Below, piece by piece: positions 1-8,275 of a stretch of 64,000 bases of DNA (position 1 is its first letter; every line of letters begins with the position of its first letter). The notes under the pieces were generated by a model. It was not told the DNA's origin and searched no databases. It saw only the letters and a program-made list of their open reading frames with translations. The position numbers were made by a program, and so were the translations under genes. Source of the stretch: Clostridium thermopalmarium DSM 5974 (GTDB lineage: Bacteria; Bacillota; Clostridia; Clostridiales; Clostridiaceae); contig NZ_PVXN01000004.1 of NCBI RefSeq assembly GCF_002995795.1, positions 1 to 64,000 of the forward strand, given 5' to 3'.

Positions 1-100
1 TTAATACTTATAGGTTTTATTATAGTATTAGCCTAAAACAGCCACTTTACAATATAAAAATATCATTAGAAAAATGTATGTATAAAAATCCTATATTCAT

Positions 101-162
101 AATAAAAAAATAGATTTCTAAGCTTAATTGGATTTTTTAATTCGACTTAAGCTCAGAAATCT
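101..162 (-). terminator. Intrinsic terminator of the chemoreceptor gene
   Basis: Two 16-nt arms (112-127 and 147-162) pair with one mismatch around a 19-nt loop. Read on the minus strand they are followed by a T-rich tract (ATTTTTTTATT). It lies about 90 bases after the chemoreceptor stop codon. The remaining bases 1-100 hold nothing I can assign. Confidence 0.75.
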
Positions 163-250
163 CTATGCTATACTGCATTCTTATATAATTTTAAAAAAAC
201 TGTCTTTAGTATTTTGTAATTTCTAATTATCAAAACAACTTTAGTGTCTA

Positions 251-2275
251 TTAAGATAGCTTAAACTTACTTGTTTCTTCATTAAGTTGCTTCACTACCT
301 CATTTAATTTTTCTGCAAGCCTAGCAACTTCATATGTGGCTGCAGTCATTTCTTCTGAAGATGCTGAAATTTCTTCTGAAGAAGATGTGGTTTCTTCAAC
401 AATAGCACTTACCGATTCTATCTTACTCATAACTATATCTTTAGATTTTATTGTATTTTCTAATGATATATAAGTATCATCTACTAAAGGTTTTATGTTA
501 GATACAGCTTCTAACATATTATTAAAAGATACTATTGTATTTTCTACTATATTAACCTGTTCCTCTATAAGATTATTTACACTATCAGATGTAATTAATA
601 CATCAGAGGTTTCGTCACTAATGGTCTTAATCAGCTTTTGTATTTCTTCTGTGGATTTTTTTGATTGTTCAGCAAGAGCTCTTATTTCTTCTGCAACTAC
701 TCCAAATCCTCTTCCTGCCTCTCCAGCTCTTGATGCTTCTATAGCTGCATTTAATGCTAAAAGATTAGTCTGCTCTGATATACCATTTATAACATCAGCT
801 ATATTTCCAATTTGCGACACACTTAAATTTAAGCTATTGGTCTTTTCATTTACAATTTTAAATGAATCCTTTATATTATCAATAGATTTTAAAAGAATAT
901 CTATTTGCTCTTTCCCAATAATAGCCTTTTCCTTTGTTTTATCTGAACTTTCTTTAACATTTAAAATTTTATTATTTATATTTTCAAGTTCCTTAGCTAA
1001 ATCAGACATATTATCAACTGCTTCTGTCAAATCATTTGATTGCTGCGCTGAACCTTGTGCTACATCTTGAATTGCACTTGCAACTTCATTAGATATTCCA
1101 TTCATTTGTTCTGCATCACCAGCTAATTCTGCTGCCATATTACTTACTTTGGCCGCTTCATCTTTTATTACTCCAATTGTTCGCCTTAAACTATTTGTCA
1201 TATATTTAAAACTTGATGCTAATACTCCTATTTCATCATTGTTTTTAATGTTTATTTCATTATTAAATTCTCCATTTGCTATATTTTCAGAAACTACTAC
1301 TAAATGTTTAAGAGGATTTATTATATTTGCAGCTGCTCTTACCATAATAAATGAAGCTACTACAAATGTTATTATAGCTATACCTACAATTCTCCATATC
1401 ATATTTGTAATAGTCTTTGAAACATTATCAATATCAAGTCCTATATCCATTACTCCAATGTTAGTACTATCTTTATAAATGGGAACTATTACACTATGTA
1501 TTCTTTTACCATTTTGTAAAACAGATTCTTGTGAATGAACCTTTTTACTTAATATACACTGCTTTATATTATCATTATCAATAGTTTTTCCTATTGATTC
1601 CTTATTGGTACTAGCTATTATACTCAAATTTTTATCTAAAAAATTTGCATAAGCTACACTTTTATCTTCCGTTAGTTCTTGAAATAAAGATTGAATATCT
1701 AGTTTCTCACTTAATTCTTGAATTTTATTAGAGAGTATTCCTATTTGCACCATTCCACCATCTTTTTTTCTTACATATCCATACTTATAATAATTATTAG
1801 TCTCCCTACTTTTTCTTATATTCTCCATAAGTGTAGACTTTTCACCCTTTAAGACTGAATATGAAATATGATCACTACCAAAAACTGCACCAATACTTGT
1901 AGGTAGGTTAGAGTAAATTACTTTCCCATGGGAATCTGTTACATTTATTTCATCTACCTCAAATTGTTTTGCTAATGCTGTTAAATAATTATTATCCCAT
2001 TTGCTGCCATTAACTAAAAAGTTTCCTAAAGTCCTTATTCTGGCCTCTATAACTTCATTTAACATAGTTACTGCACTGCTACTTTTTTCTACTTGTTTGC
2101 TTATTTGATTAGCAAGATTAATTCCATTTTCATTTACCTGACTTGTCAATCTTGTTTTAATTAAGTTTATTGCAGCTATTGATATGGATATAACTATTGC
2201 AAGTATTATAATTATTGGAATCATAAGTATTTTAAATTTAATAGACTTCTGACTTGATTGTAATTTATGCTTCAC
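251..2275 (-). CDS. Methyl-accepting chemotaxis protein (transmembrane chemoreceptor)
   Basis: This is a transducer that senses an extracellular ligand and controls the CheA kinase through a cytoplasmic signalling hairpin. Of 674 residues, a first membrane helix lies at about 16-38, an extracellular sensor region (Cache-like in size and layout) at about 40-290, a second helix at about 293-315, a HAMP linker at about 316-370, and the methyl-accepting coiled coil from about 380 to the end. The conserved hairpin tip ([19 protein letters not shown]) begins at residue 501. The start is GTG behind AGGAGA. The gene stands alone with its own terminator and no che genes are nearby. The family call is certain; the ligand is unknown. 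Confidence 0.95.
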   Translation of the reverse strand: MKHKLQSSQKSIKFKILMIPIIIILAIVISISIAAINLIKTRLTSQVNENGINLANQISKQVEKSSSAVTMLNEVIEARIRTLGNFLVNGSKWDNNYLTALAKQFEVDEINVTDSHGKVIYSNLPTSIGAVFGSDHISYSVLKGEKSTLMENIRKSRETNNYYKYGYVRKKDGGMVQIGILSNKIQELSEKLDIQSLFQELTEDKSVAYANFLDKNLSIIASTNKESIGKTIDNDNIKQCILSKKVHSQESVLQNGKRIHSVIVPIYKDSTNIGVMDIGLDIDNVSKTITNMIWRIVGIAIITFVVASFIMVRAAANIINPLKHLVVVSENIANGEFNNEINIKNNDEIGVLASSFKYMTNSLRRTIGVIKDEAAKVSNMAAELAGDAEQMNGISNEVASAIQDVAQGSAQQSNDLTEAVDNMSDLAKELENINNKILNVKESSDKTKEKAIIGKEQIDILLKSIDNIKDSFKIVNEKTNSLNLSVSQIGNIADVINGISEQTNLLALNAAIEASRAGEAGRGFGVVAEEIRALAEQSKKSTEEIQKLIKTISDETSDVLITSDSVNNLIEEQVNIVENTIVSFNNMLEAVSNIKPLVDDTYISLENTIKSKDIVMSKIESVSAIVEETTSSSEEISASSEEMTAATYEVARLAEKLNEVVKQLNEETSKFKLS

Positions 2276-2532
2276 TATAATCTCTCCTTTTGTAATATCA
2301 TCTAATTGCCATCACAAACTCTTAACAGTTTAATATAGATACCTTATCTATAATATCACTTTTTGTAGTAAAATTCCAAATTTGGTATGCATATTTGACA
2401 ATAATAAAATTACTTTATATCTTAAATTTTCTAGATTATATTCAAATAGCATACATATATTACATTATTTTTCTTATTTTTTGCTCAACTTTTTAGTTGA
2501 ATGTTTATCTTAATCTTTAAAAATCATTGTTA
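2276..2532. other. A/T-rich intergenic region between the chemoreceptor and the SOD gene
   Basis: About 315 bases separate the two divergent start codons. On the minus strand TTGGAA and TATTAT, 18 bp apart, could form a sigma-A promoter for the chemoreceptor, but the match is weak. On the plus strand the last 60 bases hold the sigma-K-like promoter listed separately. I see no small gene or structured RNA. Confidence 0.4.
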
Positions 2533-2559
2533 CCTTATATATAGATAGAACATAAAATA
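2533..2559 (+). promoter_or_regulatory. Sigma-K-like promoter upstream of the Cu/Zn SOD gene
   Basis: A -35 AC(C) at 2533 and a -10 CATAAAATA at 2551-2559 are separated by 17 bp. This fits the mother-cell sigma-K consensus (AC, 16-17 bp, CATAnnnTA). It lies 31 bp before the ATG. In DNA this A/T-rich, single matches arise by chance, so the weight comes from similar matches ahead of neighbouring genes. Confidence 0.55.
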
Positions 2560-2590
2560 TTATAGCCATAAATTTAACGGAGGTAAAATA

Positions 2591-3154
2591 ATGTTTTATA
2601 ACCATGAAATATCATCTTATTACCCTTATATTCATTCTAATCCTTATTACAATAATGTCTACTTTAGGAACTCACAACATAATTTTATTCGAGAAAACTG
2701 GGCAGTTGCAATTATAAAAGGAGGGCCTCTTGCCCCTAATATTAACGGTATAGTTTATTTCAGAGAGGTTTCTAACGGAACAGAAATTTATGTATATGTA
2801 ACTGGCCTTCCAGAATATAAACCTGGAAAAGGAGATAAACCACCTATAGGTCCTCACGGATTTCATATTCACGAGAATGGTTCTTGTGAAGTAGGTAATG
2901 TAAAAGATCCTTTTAAAGCAGCCGGCGAACATTGGAATCCTACAAATCAACCTCACGGAAATCATGCGGGAGATTTGCCAGTTTTATTTTCTAATAACGG
3001 AATAGCTAGAATGAGTTTTTTTACTAATAAGTTTAAAGTAGATGATATAATAGGAAAATCTATTATCATACATGAAAACCCAGACGATTATAGAAGCCAG
3101 CCTTCAGGAAATGCTGGGAAAAGACTTGCATGCGGAGTAATAAGAGCAGTATAG
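2591..3154 (+). CDS. sodC: Cu/Zn superoxide dismutase, probably spore-associated
   Basis: This family dismutates superoxide to O2 and H2O2. All expected metal ligands are visible in the 187 residues: His92 and His94 (FHIHENGSC), His114, His122, His125, Asp128 (HGNHAGDLP) and His161. The disulfide pair Cys99/Cys181 and the guiding Arg178 are also kept, so the enzyme should be active. The loop between His122 and His125 is shorter than in the usual bacterial enzyme. There is no signal peptide or lipobox. Instead the first 35 residues are rich in Tyr, Asn and His, as in spore-coat proteins. RBS GGAGG precedes the ATG, and a sigma-K-like promoter lies upstream. Location on the spore is inference; the enzyme family is firm. 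Confidence 0.92.
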   Translation: MFYNHEISSYYPYIHSNPYYNNVYFRNSQHNFIRENWAVAIIKGGPLAPNINGIVYFREVSNGTEIYVYVTGLPEYKPGKGDKPPIGPHGFHIHENGSCEVGNVKDPFKAAGEHWNPTNQPHGNHAGDLPVLFSNNGIARMSFFTNKFKVDDIIGKSIIIHENPDDYRSQPSGNAGKRLACGVIRAV

Positions 3155-3200
3155 AATTTACAAGAGCAATGGTGAAGTGGAAGAGTTTAGATCATGTTCT

Positions 3201-3243
3201 AAGGAATGAAATAATTGAGTAAAGCTCAGTTATTTCATTCCTT
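3201..3243. terminator. Bidirectional terminator between the SOD and exonuclease III genes
   Basis: A 14-bp perfect stem (3201-3214 with 3230-3243) is extended by an inner TGAG/CTCA pairing. It lies between convergent genes. T-richness on either side is modest. Confidence 0.7.
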
Positions 3244-3291
3244 AAAACTTTATTTATTCTTTGTAATTAGTATCTATAGATTGTCCACTAG

Positions 3292-4053
3292 TTATTTCAA
3301 AATTAATACTACAGGACAATGATCTGAGCCCGTGACTTCATTTAAAATTTCAGCATCTAGTATGTCATCTTTCATATTGTCAGATACAAAGTGGTAATCA
3401 ATTCTCCATCCCGCATTGTTTTTTCTTGCATTAAATCGATAACTCCACCAAGAATATTTAATTTCATCTGGATGAAAGTACCTAAACGTGTCTATATATC
3501 CTCTTTTTATGATATTATCTATCCATTCTCTTTCAATAGGTAAGAAACCTGAGGTCTTGCTGTTAGCTTTAGGGTTTTTTAAGTCTATTTCTTTATGAGC
3601 AGTATTATAATCTCCACATATTATAAGCTTTTTGCCCTTTTCTTTTAGATTATCGCAATATTTAAATAGAGCATCATAAAACTCTAACTTATAACTAAGC
3701 CTTTCTTCACTGCTTTGTCCATTAGGAAAGTATATATTAAATAACATAAAATTATCATATTCACATATTAGTATTCTGCCTTCATTATCAAACTTTTCTA
3801 TACCAATGCCATAAGAAACGGAAATAGGTTCTTCTTTTGTGTATGTTGCCACCCCACTATACCCTTTTCTCTCAGCACATGAAAAATAAGATCTATAACC
3901 TTCTATATTATTTAACTTGTCATTTATTTGTTCCCTTTGAATTTTAGTTTCCTGTATACATAAAATATCTGGCTGTTCTTCTTTAATCCAATCTATAAAT
4001 CCCTTTTTTTCTATGGCTCTAAGCCCATTAACATTCCAAGAATAAATTCGCAC
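3292..4053 (-). CDS. xth: Exodeoxyribonuclease III (AP endonuclease)
   Basis: This enzyme cuts DNA 5' to abasic sites and trims 3' ends in base-excision repair. The 253 residues match the full ExoIII length and keep the exonuclease-endonuclease-phosphatase motifs: WNVNGLRA at the start, metal ligand Glu35 (IQETK), Tyr108, Asp148 and Asn150 (CGDYN), Asp219 (WRIDYHFVS) and the catalytic Asp244-His245 pair (GSDHCPV). The start is GTG preceded by AGGGGAG. It is a single gene between a terminator and a glycosyltransferase gene, with no sporulation-type promoter that I can see. Confidence 0.96.
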   Translation of the reverse strand: MRIYSWNVNGLRAIEKKGFIDWIKEEQPDILCIQETKIQREQINDKLNNIEGYRSYFSCAERKGYSGVATYTKEEPISVSYGIGIEKFDNEGRILICEYDNFMLFNIYFPNGQSSEERLSYKLEFYDALFKYCDNLKEKGKKLIICGDYNTAHKEIDLKNPKANSKTSGFLPIEREWIDNIIKRGYIDTFRYFHPDEIKYSWWSYRFNARKNNAGWRIDYHFVSDNMKDDILDAEILNEVTGSDHCPVVLILK

Positions 4054-4140
4054 ATATCTCTCCCCTTTGTTTTAACTTTTGTTAATTATATTGTACCCTT
4101 TTATAATATTTATTCAACCTTGGAGAAGATAGTTTAGAAC

Positions 4141-5136
4141 CTAAGGATTATAGATTATCTTCTTATAACATTCATATAGCCTATTTGCATATTCTTCCCA
4201 GGAATAATTTTCTTTTACAAATTTTTTTAATTCTTTATTTTTAGGCTTTCTAAACCCTTCTTCTACAGCATTATATATGCTTTCTTCATCATATGGATCG
4301 CAGTACAAGGCCATATCTTTAAAGTATTCTTTTGCGCTTCCCTCCATAGTTGATACAATATTACATCCACTAGCTGCTGCTTCTAGTGAAGAAAATCCTG
4401 GAGTTTCTACATAACTTGGAAGTGCGTGAAGCTTAGCAAATCTATAGGCATTATAAATATTATAACTATCTATGAATCCTAGATACAAAACATTTTTATA
4501 CTTTATACATTCCTTGTAATATTCTTCATCTTTTATTCTTCCAATAAGGACCAGTTGTATTCCTAAATTGCTACATACCTTTGCCAATGTAAGTTGATTC
4601 TTTTTAGGATGTATCTTTCCTACACATAAAACATATGAATTTAAATTATATCTTTCCCTAATGCCATATAAAGGAACGTTTTCATCTTCTATCTCTACTC
4701 CATTATAAATGACCTCACACATCTTATTTATATTAAAATCCTTCTTTATACTTTCACTTTCTATATAACTATTTGTTATAATGACATTGCTTCCTTTAAG
4801 AATTTCCCTTCTATATACGTTACTTCTTTCCCACAGTTTTAATTTTTCAATATTGTTTTTATACTTGAAATACTTAGTTAAATTATAGTATATAGGAGAT
4901 ACCACTATTTTATTTTTATATTTTTGGGCCATTCTAAAATAATTATATACATCCCATACTTTATTTATATTAAATAAATGAACTATATCATATCCAGAAT
5001 AATCAAATATGTTTCCATTATTTATGCGAACCTCTGCTCCTAGCCTTTTTAGGTATTTTGCAGTATTTAAAACCTGAGAAGAATCTCCGCTGTAGTTTCT
5101 ATAGTAATCCTGCCTTATGCATAAAAGTACCTTCAT
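4141..5136 (-). CDS. GT4-family glycosyltransferase
   Basis: A GT-B fold glycosyltransferase moves a sugar from a nucleotide-sugar donor to an unknown acceptor. The N-terminal half (1-160) is the acceptor domain. The C-terminal half shows the donor-site pattern: VGKIHPKKN at about 172, VLIG at 196-199 and the paired glutamates Glu244 and Glu252 in ETPGFSSLEAAASG (E7E motif). At 331 residues it is slightly short but intact. The start follows a GGGGGA site. Upstream, CATAGATATA with AC 15 bp before it is only a partial sigma-K match. Its position next to candidate coat genes suggests a role in spore-surface glycan, which is inference. Confidence 0.85.
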   Translation of the reverse strand: MKVLLCIRQDYYRNYSGDSSQVLNTAKYLKRLGAEVRINNGNIFDYSGYDIVHLFNINKVWDVYNYFRMAQKYKNKIVVSPIYYNLTKYFKYKNNIEKLKLWERSNVYRREILKGSNVIITNSYIESESIKKDFNINKMCEVIYNGVEIEDENVPLYGIRERYNLNSYVLCVGKIHPKKNQLTLAKVCSNLGIQLVLIGRIKDEEYYKECIKYKNVLYLGFIDSYNIYNAYRFAKLHALPSYVETPGFSSLEAAASGCNIVSTMEGSAKEYFKDMALYCDPYDEESIYNAVEEGFRKPKNKELKKFVKENYSWEEYANRLYECYKKIIYNP

Positions 5137-5242
5137 TTTTAACTTGTCCCCCTAAACTATTTTGTAAACCATTGTTTCTTAACTAATATATATCTATGCA
5201 TAATATTTTAAATGTTGCACAAAATAAAAAACCTGCTTTAAA

Positions 5243-5304
5243 CAGAGACTTTTACTTATAACTTGATGCTGTATAAGCTAAAGTCTCTGCCTTTTGCAGA
5301 GACT
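5243..5304. terminator. Overlapping alternative hairpins (possible terminator or attenuator)
   Basis: An 8-10 base element occurs three times in alternating orientation: CAGAGACTTT at 5243, AAAGTCTCTG at 5280 and GCAGAGACT at 5296. The middle copy can pair with either flank, giving two mutually exclusive stems. On the minus strand this lies just after the Cys-rich gene and before the glycosyltransferase gene. U-tracts are weak apart from TTTTTTATTTTG farther down, near 5222-5233. Confidence 0.5.
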
Positions 5305-5328
5305 ATTATTTATCTTATAGATTTATTT

Positions 5329-5955
5329 TTAGCATACTTTTCTACATCCACAAGTAAGTCTAAACTCTCCAGTAAAAATTATATTTTTAAAGTTTGGACC
5401 ACATGGAACAATATTAGCAACAAAATTTCTTGGTTCTATGGTTACTCCTTCGATTTCTCCTCCGCATTCGCTGTCCTTTCCGCTGTTGAAACAACCACAA
5501 GGGTCTTCCTCTATAACGTCGCATGAGAAACATTCATCTACGCATACAGAGCCAACATAGGAAACATTACTAGCTCCTCCTGCACTTGAGCAAGCATCAT
5601 TACCATTAACAGATTTGCTTACAATAAATTGTATACACCCAACTATTCTTTTTACACATGCATCTACAGTGCCACAAGGTCTATTTGAATTCGGACAAAA
5701 TACATCTATTGGTTCGATTGATTCTACACATCTTAGGCAGTTTACCCATGCTACATTAGCATTTCCAGCTCCTGCAACAAATCCTGCTGGAACTGTAACT
5801 GTAGCGCAGACTGGAACTACTATTGGTTGTGGCTCTGGTTTGCATTTTGGTTTTATCTTAACTTTCTTTTCTTCTAATTGCTCTTTTCCTTCTAAGCTAG
5901 CTTCTTCCATTTCGTTTATTATATCATCTACAGCTATTTCTCTCCAATCGCTCAT
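5329..5955 (-). CDS. Cys-rich protein of unknown function, candidate spore-coat protein
   Basis: I do not recognise a named family. The 208 residues contain 19 cysteines spread along the chain, ending in CGCRKVC. The first 40 residues are acidic and then Lys-rich (EEKKVKIKPKCKPEP). The middle is hydrophobic and Gly/Ala/Val-rich (VPAGFVAGAGNANVAW). There is no signal peptide or transmembrane segment. High Cys content without an export signal is typical of cross-linked spore-coat proteins, and a near-consensus sigma-K promoter lies upstream. The RBS is a weak AGGAAG. It is divergent from the coiled-coil gene at 6106. Confidence 0.75.
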   Translation of the reverse strand: MSDWREIAVDDIINEMEEASLEGKEQLEEKKVKIKPKCKPEPQPIVVPVCATVTVPAGFVAGAGNANVAWVNCLRCVESIEPIDVFCPNSNRPCGTVDACVKRIVGCIQFIVSKSVNGNDACSSAGGASNVSYVGSVCVDECFSCDVIEEDPCGCFNSGKDSECGGEIEGVTIEPRNFVANIVPCGPNFKNIIFTGEFRLTCGCRKVC

Positions 5956-6016
5956 TTTTTAATTGCTTCCTATTAAAAATTTATAGATTTTTATAGTAAG
6001 TAATACCTTTCACTAT

Positions 6017-6043
6017 CATGATATGAAGTGTACTAAAAAGTGT
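6017..6043 (-). promoter_or_regulatory. Sigma-K-like promoter of the Cys-rich gene
   Basis: On the minus strand, AC at 6043-6042 is followed after 16 bp by CATATCATG (6025-6017). This matches CATAnnnTA except for the last base. It lies about 60 bp before the ATG. Confidence 0.4.
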
Positions 6044-6105
6044 GATATATTATTAATTCTTTCAGCATATTTATATAATAATAACTCTGCGGGGAGGATC
6101 ATTAA

Positions 6106-6591
6106 ATGTCCTTAAATGAAGATTATAATAACGGCACATTTTACTTTAATGATTATTGGGATTCTATAAACAAAAAAATGATAATGTATGAAGAAGAATT
6201 AGAAAAAAAAGAAGAACTTATTAGTAAGTTTAAGCAAAGTCTTAATATAGAAAAAGCTAAATCTCATTCTTATGAAACGAAATTTAAAAATATAAAGGAT
6301 CAATATGATAAATTTCAAGCAGGAAAAGCCAAATTAAATAATGCTATAAATCTTCTAAAAGAAAACTTACAATCTTATGAAGAAAAAATTAGGGAACTAG
6401 AAGAAATAAAACTAAACAATGAAAAAGAAATTAATAGACTGAAAGAGCAAATTAACAGCCTGACTTCACAGCTTAATATGGCAAATTCCAAATTATCTTC
6501 TATTATTTTAAATAAAACTTCACAAAATATAGGGAAAAAATTTCATATTTTAGATGAAACAAAAAAATCTCTAAAATTTTATAAAGTTTGA
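6106..6591 (+). CDS. Coiled-coil protein of unknown function
   Basis: This is a soluble 161-residue protein. Residues 24-133 form an almost uninterrupted Lys/Glu-rich heptad pattern, without prolines. The first 20 residues are Asn/Tyr-rich (NEDYNNGTFYFNDYWD) and the end is basic. It has no signal peptide. RBS GGGGAGG precedes the ATG. It sits divergent to the Cys-rich gene and is followed by a very long perfect hairpin. A structural role in spore-layer assembly is plausible from the neighbourhood only. No clear sigma-K promoter is visible; CATATTTAT at 6066 is partial. Confidence 0.7.
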   Translation: MSLNEDYNNGTFYFNDYWDSINKKMIMYEEELEKKEELISKFKQSLNIEKAKSHSYETKFKNIKDQYDKFQAGKAKLNNAINLLKENLQSYEEKIRELEEIKLNNEKEINRLKEQINSLTSQLNMANSKLSSIILNKTSQNIGKKFHILDETKKSLKFYKV

Positions 6592-6597
6592 TTTACT

Positions 6598-6661
6598 GAA
6601 TAATAAATGAATATGCCTCAAAGTGATTTTATAATCTTTGAGGCATATTCATTTATTATTC
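6598..6661 (+). terminator. Long perfect hairpin after the coiled-coil gene
   Basis: The arms 6598-6623 and 6636-6661 are perfect 26-nt complements around a 12-nt loop. It starts a few bases after the coiled-coil stop codon and ends before the 6737 gene. There is no U-tract after the stem, so it may act as an mRNA 3' stabiliser as much as a terminator. Confidence 0.6.
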
Positions 6662-6736
6662 GCAAATTGACCTATAGCACTTAAATTTTTATTAACGAAT
6701 ATAATAAATTGATAACTAATAAATGGAGGTGCTATT

Positions 6737-7006
6737 ATGGAAACAGTTTATATAATAACTTTTACTTCTGCTAACAGCAGTTTAATGTTATATAAGATCC
6801 TAAAAGATGCTAGAATAAAAGTTACTATGATACAAACCCCTTGCAAACTATCAGCTGGATGTGCCAGATCTTTAGAAATTAAAAAGTCTGATTTTAATAA
6901 AGCAGTTGATATAATTAAAAATTCAAATATTAAAATCCAAAAGATTTATAAAAGATTCATAAATTCTAAGACAAGACGATATGAATATATAGAAGTCTCT
7001 TATTAA
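6737..7006 (+). CDS. DUF3343 putative Se/S carrier-like protein
   Basis: This small (89 aa) alpha/beta protein resembles the DUF3343 family, proposed to carry selenium or sulfur because it often sits beside selenium genes and NifS-like enzymes. The likely reactive site is the Cys pair in the segment CKLSAGCARS (residues 36-45), which carries the family's S-x-GC pattern. RBS GGAGGT is 8 bp before the ATG. It is followed 20 bp later by a NifS-like gene, almost certainly in one transcript. The chemistry is inferred from the family and pairing. Confidence 0.75.
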   Translation: METVYIITFTSANSSLMLYKILKDARIKVTMIQTPCKLSAGCARSLEIKKSDFNKAVDIIKNSNIKIQKIYKRFINSKTRRYEYIEVSY

Positions 7007-7026
7007 TTATAGATAATGGAGGATAT

Positions 7027-8169
7027 ATGATGTATTTAGATAATGCAGCAACCTCATTTCCTAAGCCTTTGTGCGTATATGATGCTGTAAATGACTGCCT
7101 AAGAAATTATTGTGCAAATCCTGGCAGAGCATCTCACGCACTATCTCTTCAATGTGAACTTAAAATAATTGAATGTAGAGAAAATTTAGCAAAGCTTTTA
7201 AATATAGATAATCCAATGAGAATTGTTTTTACTTCAAATACTACTGAAGGGTTAAATATTGCCATTAAAGGTGTATTACACACTGGAGATCATGTTATAA
7301 CTACAATGATTGAGCATAATTCAGTTTTACGCCCTTTAGAAAGTCTAAAAAAAATTGGTATTGAAGTTACAATGCTTCCCGTTGATTCAGATGGTTATGT
7401 ATCTTTGTCTAAAATTAAAAGTTCTATAAAAAAGAATACTAAAGCTTTAATAATAAATCACGGTTCTAATGTTCTAGGTACCATACAAGATATTAAATCT
7501 ATTGGTAATTTAACAAAATCTCTAGGCATACTACTAATTGTTGATGCTGCACAAACAGCAGGCTATGTAGATATAGATGTTAAGCAGATGAATATAGACT
7601 TGCTTGCTTTTCCTGGGCATAAATCTCTTTTTGGAATACAAGGTACAGGTGGATTATATATTAGTGGAGATTTAGATATTCCACCTCTTAAAGAGGGTGG
7701 CACAGGAAGCATATCTAATAGTCTTATTCAACCTGATTTTATGCCTGATAAAATGGAAAGTGGAACACTAAATACTCCTGGAATAGTAGGTTTATGTGAA
7801 GGAGTTAAATTTATTTTATCAAAAGGACTTATAAATATAAGAAATCATGAAATATCTCTAATGGAGCAACTTACTGAAGAATTATCAAAACTCCCATTCA
7901 TTAAGCTTTATGGAGAACTAGATGCTAGTAAAAAAACTCCTGTTTTATCTTTTAATATGGACGGCTTTGACAGTTCTGAAGTAGGAAGATTACTTAACGA
8001 TAAAAATATTTATATTCGATCTGGTTATCATTGTGCTCCTATGATTCACAAAATTATAGGTACAGAAAGAATAGGAACTGTACGAATTAGCCCTGGTTAT
8101 TTTACTAATCATGAAGACATTGAAAATTTAGTTATAGCTATAAAAAACATCTATAGATTGCATTCTTAG
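7027..8169 (+). CDS. Cysteine desulfurase-like aminotransferase class V protein
   Basis: A PLP-dependent enzyme of the NifS/CsdA type, closest in layout to the TIGR01977-like group of about 380 residues, expected to take S (or Se) from cysteine or selenocysteine. It shows the N-terminal YLDNAATSFPKP, the PLP-Asp region VDAAQTAGY, the Schiff-base Lys in FPGHKSLFG and the catalytic-loop Cys in RSGYHCAP near residue 337. The C-terminal GTVRISPGY is typical. RBS GGAGGA is 6 bp from the ATG (M1 or M2). Coupling to the DUF3343 gene suggests sulfur or selenium delivery. The true substrate cannot be read from sequence. Confidence 0.88.
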   Translation: MMYLDNAATSFPKPLCVYDAVNDCLRNYCANPGRASHALSLQCELKIIECRENLAKLLNIDNPMRIVFTSNTTEGLNIAIKGVLHTGDHVITTMIEHNSVLRPLESLKKIGIEVTMLPVDSDGYVSLSKIKSSIKKNTKALIINHGSNVLGTIQDIKSIGNLTKSLGILLIVDAAQTAGYVDIDVKQMNIDLLAFPGHKSLFGIQGTGGLYISGDLDIPPLKEGGTGSISNSLIQPDFMPDKMESGTLNTPGIVGLCEGVKFILSKGLINIRNHEISLMEQLTEELSKLPFIKLYGELDASKKTPVLSFNMDGFDSSEVGRLLNDKNIYIRSGYHCAPMIHKIIGTERIGTVRISPGYFTNHEDIENLVIAIKNIYRLHS

Positions 8170-8220
8170 TACTTTTCCTTTTTTAGTTGCTCTTAATAAA
8201 ATATAAATTATTTACAAAAA

Positions 8221-8260
8221 ACAAGCACTTATATTTATCATATTAAGTACTTGTTTTTTT
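8221..8260. terminator. Terminator between convergent genes
   Basis: Arms 8221-8231 and 8244-8254 pair with one mismatch. A run of T follows on the plus strand and a run of A precedes, so it can serve both the NifS-like gene and the minus-strand gene ending at 8276. Confidence 0.75.
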
Positions 8261-8275
8261 TCATATCTTAAATTG

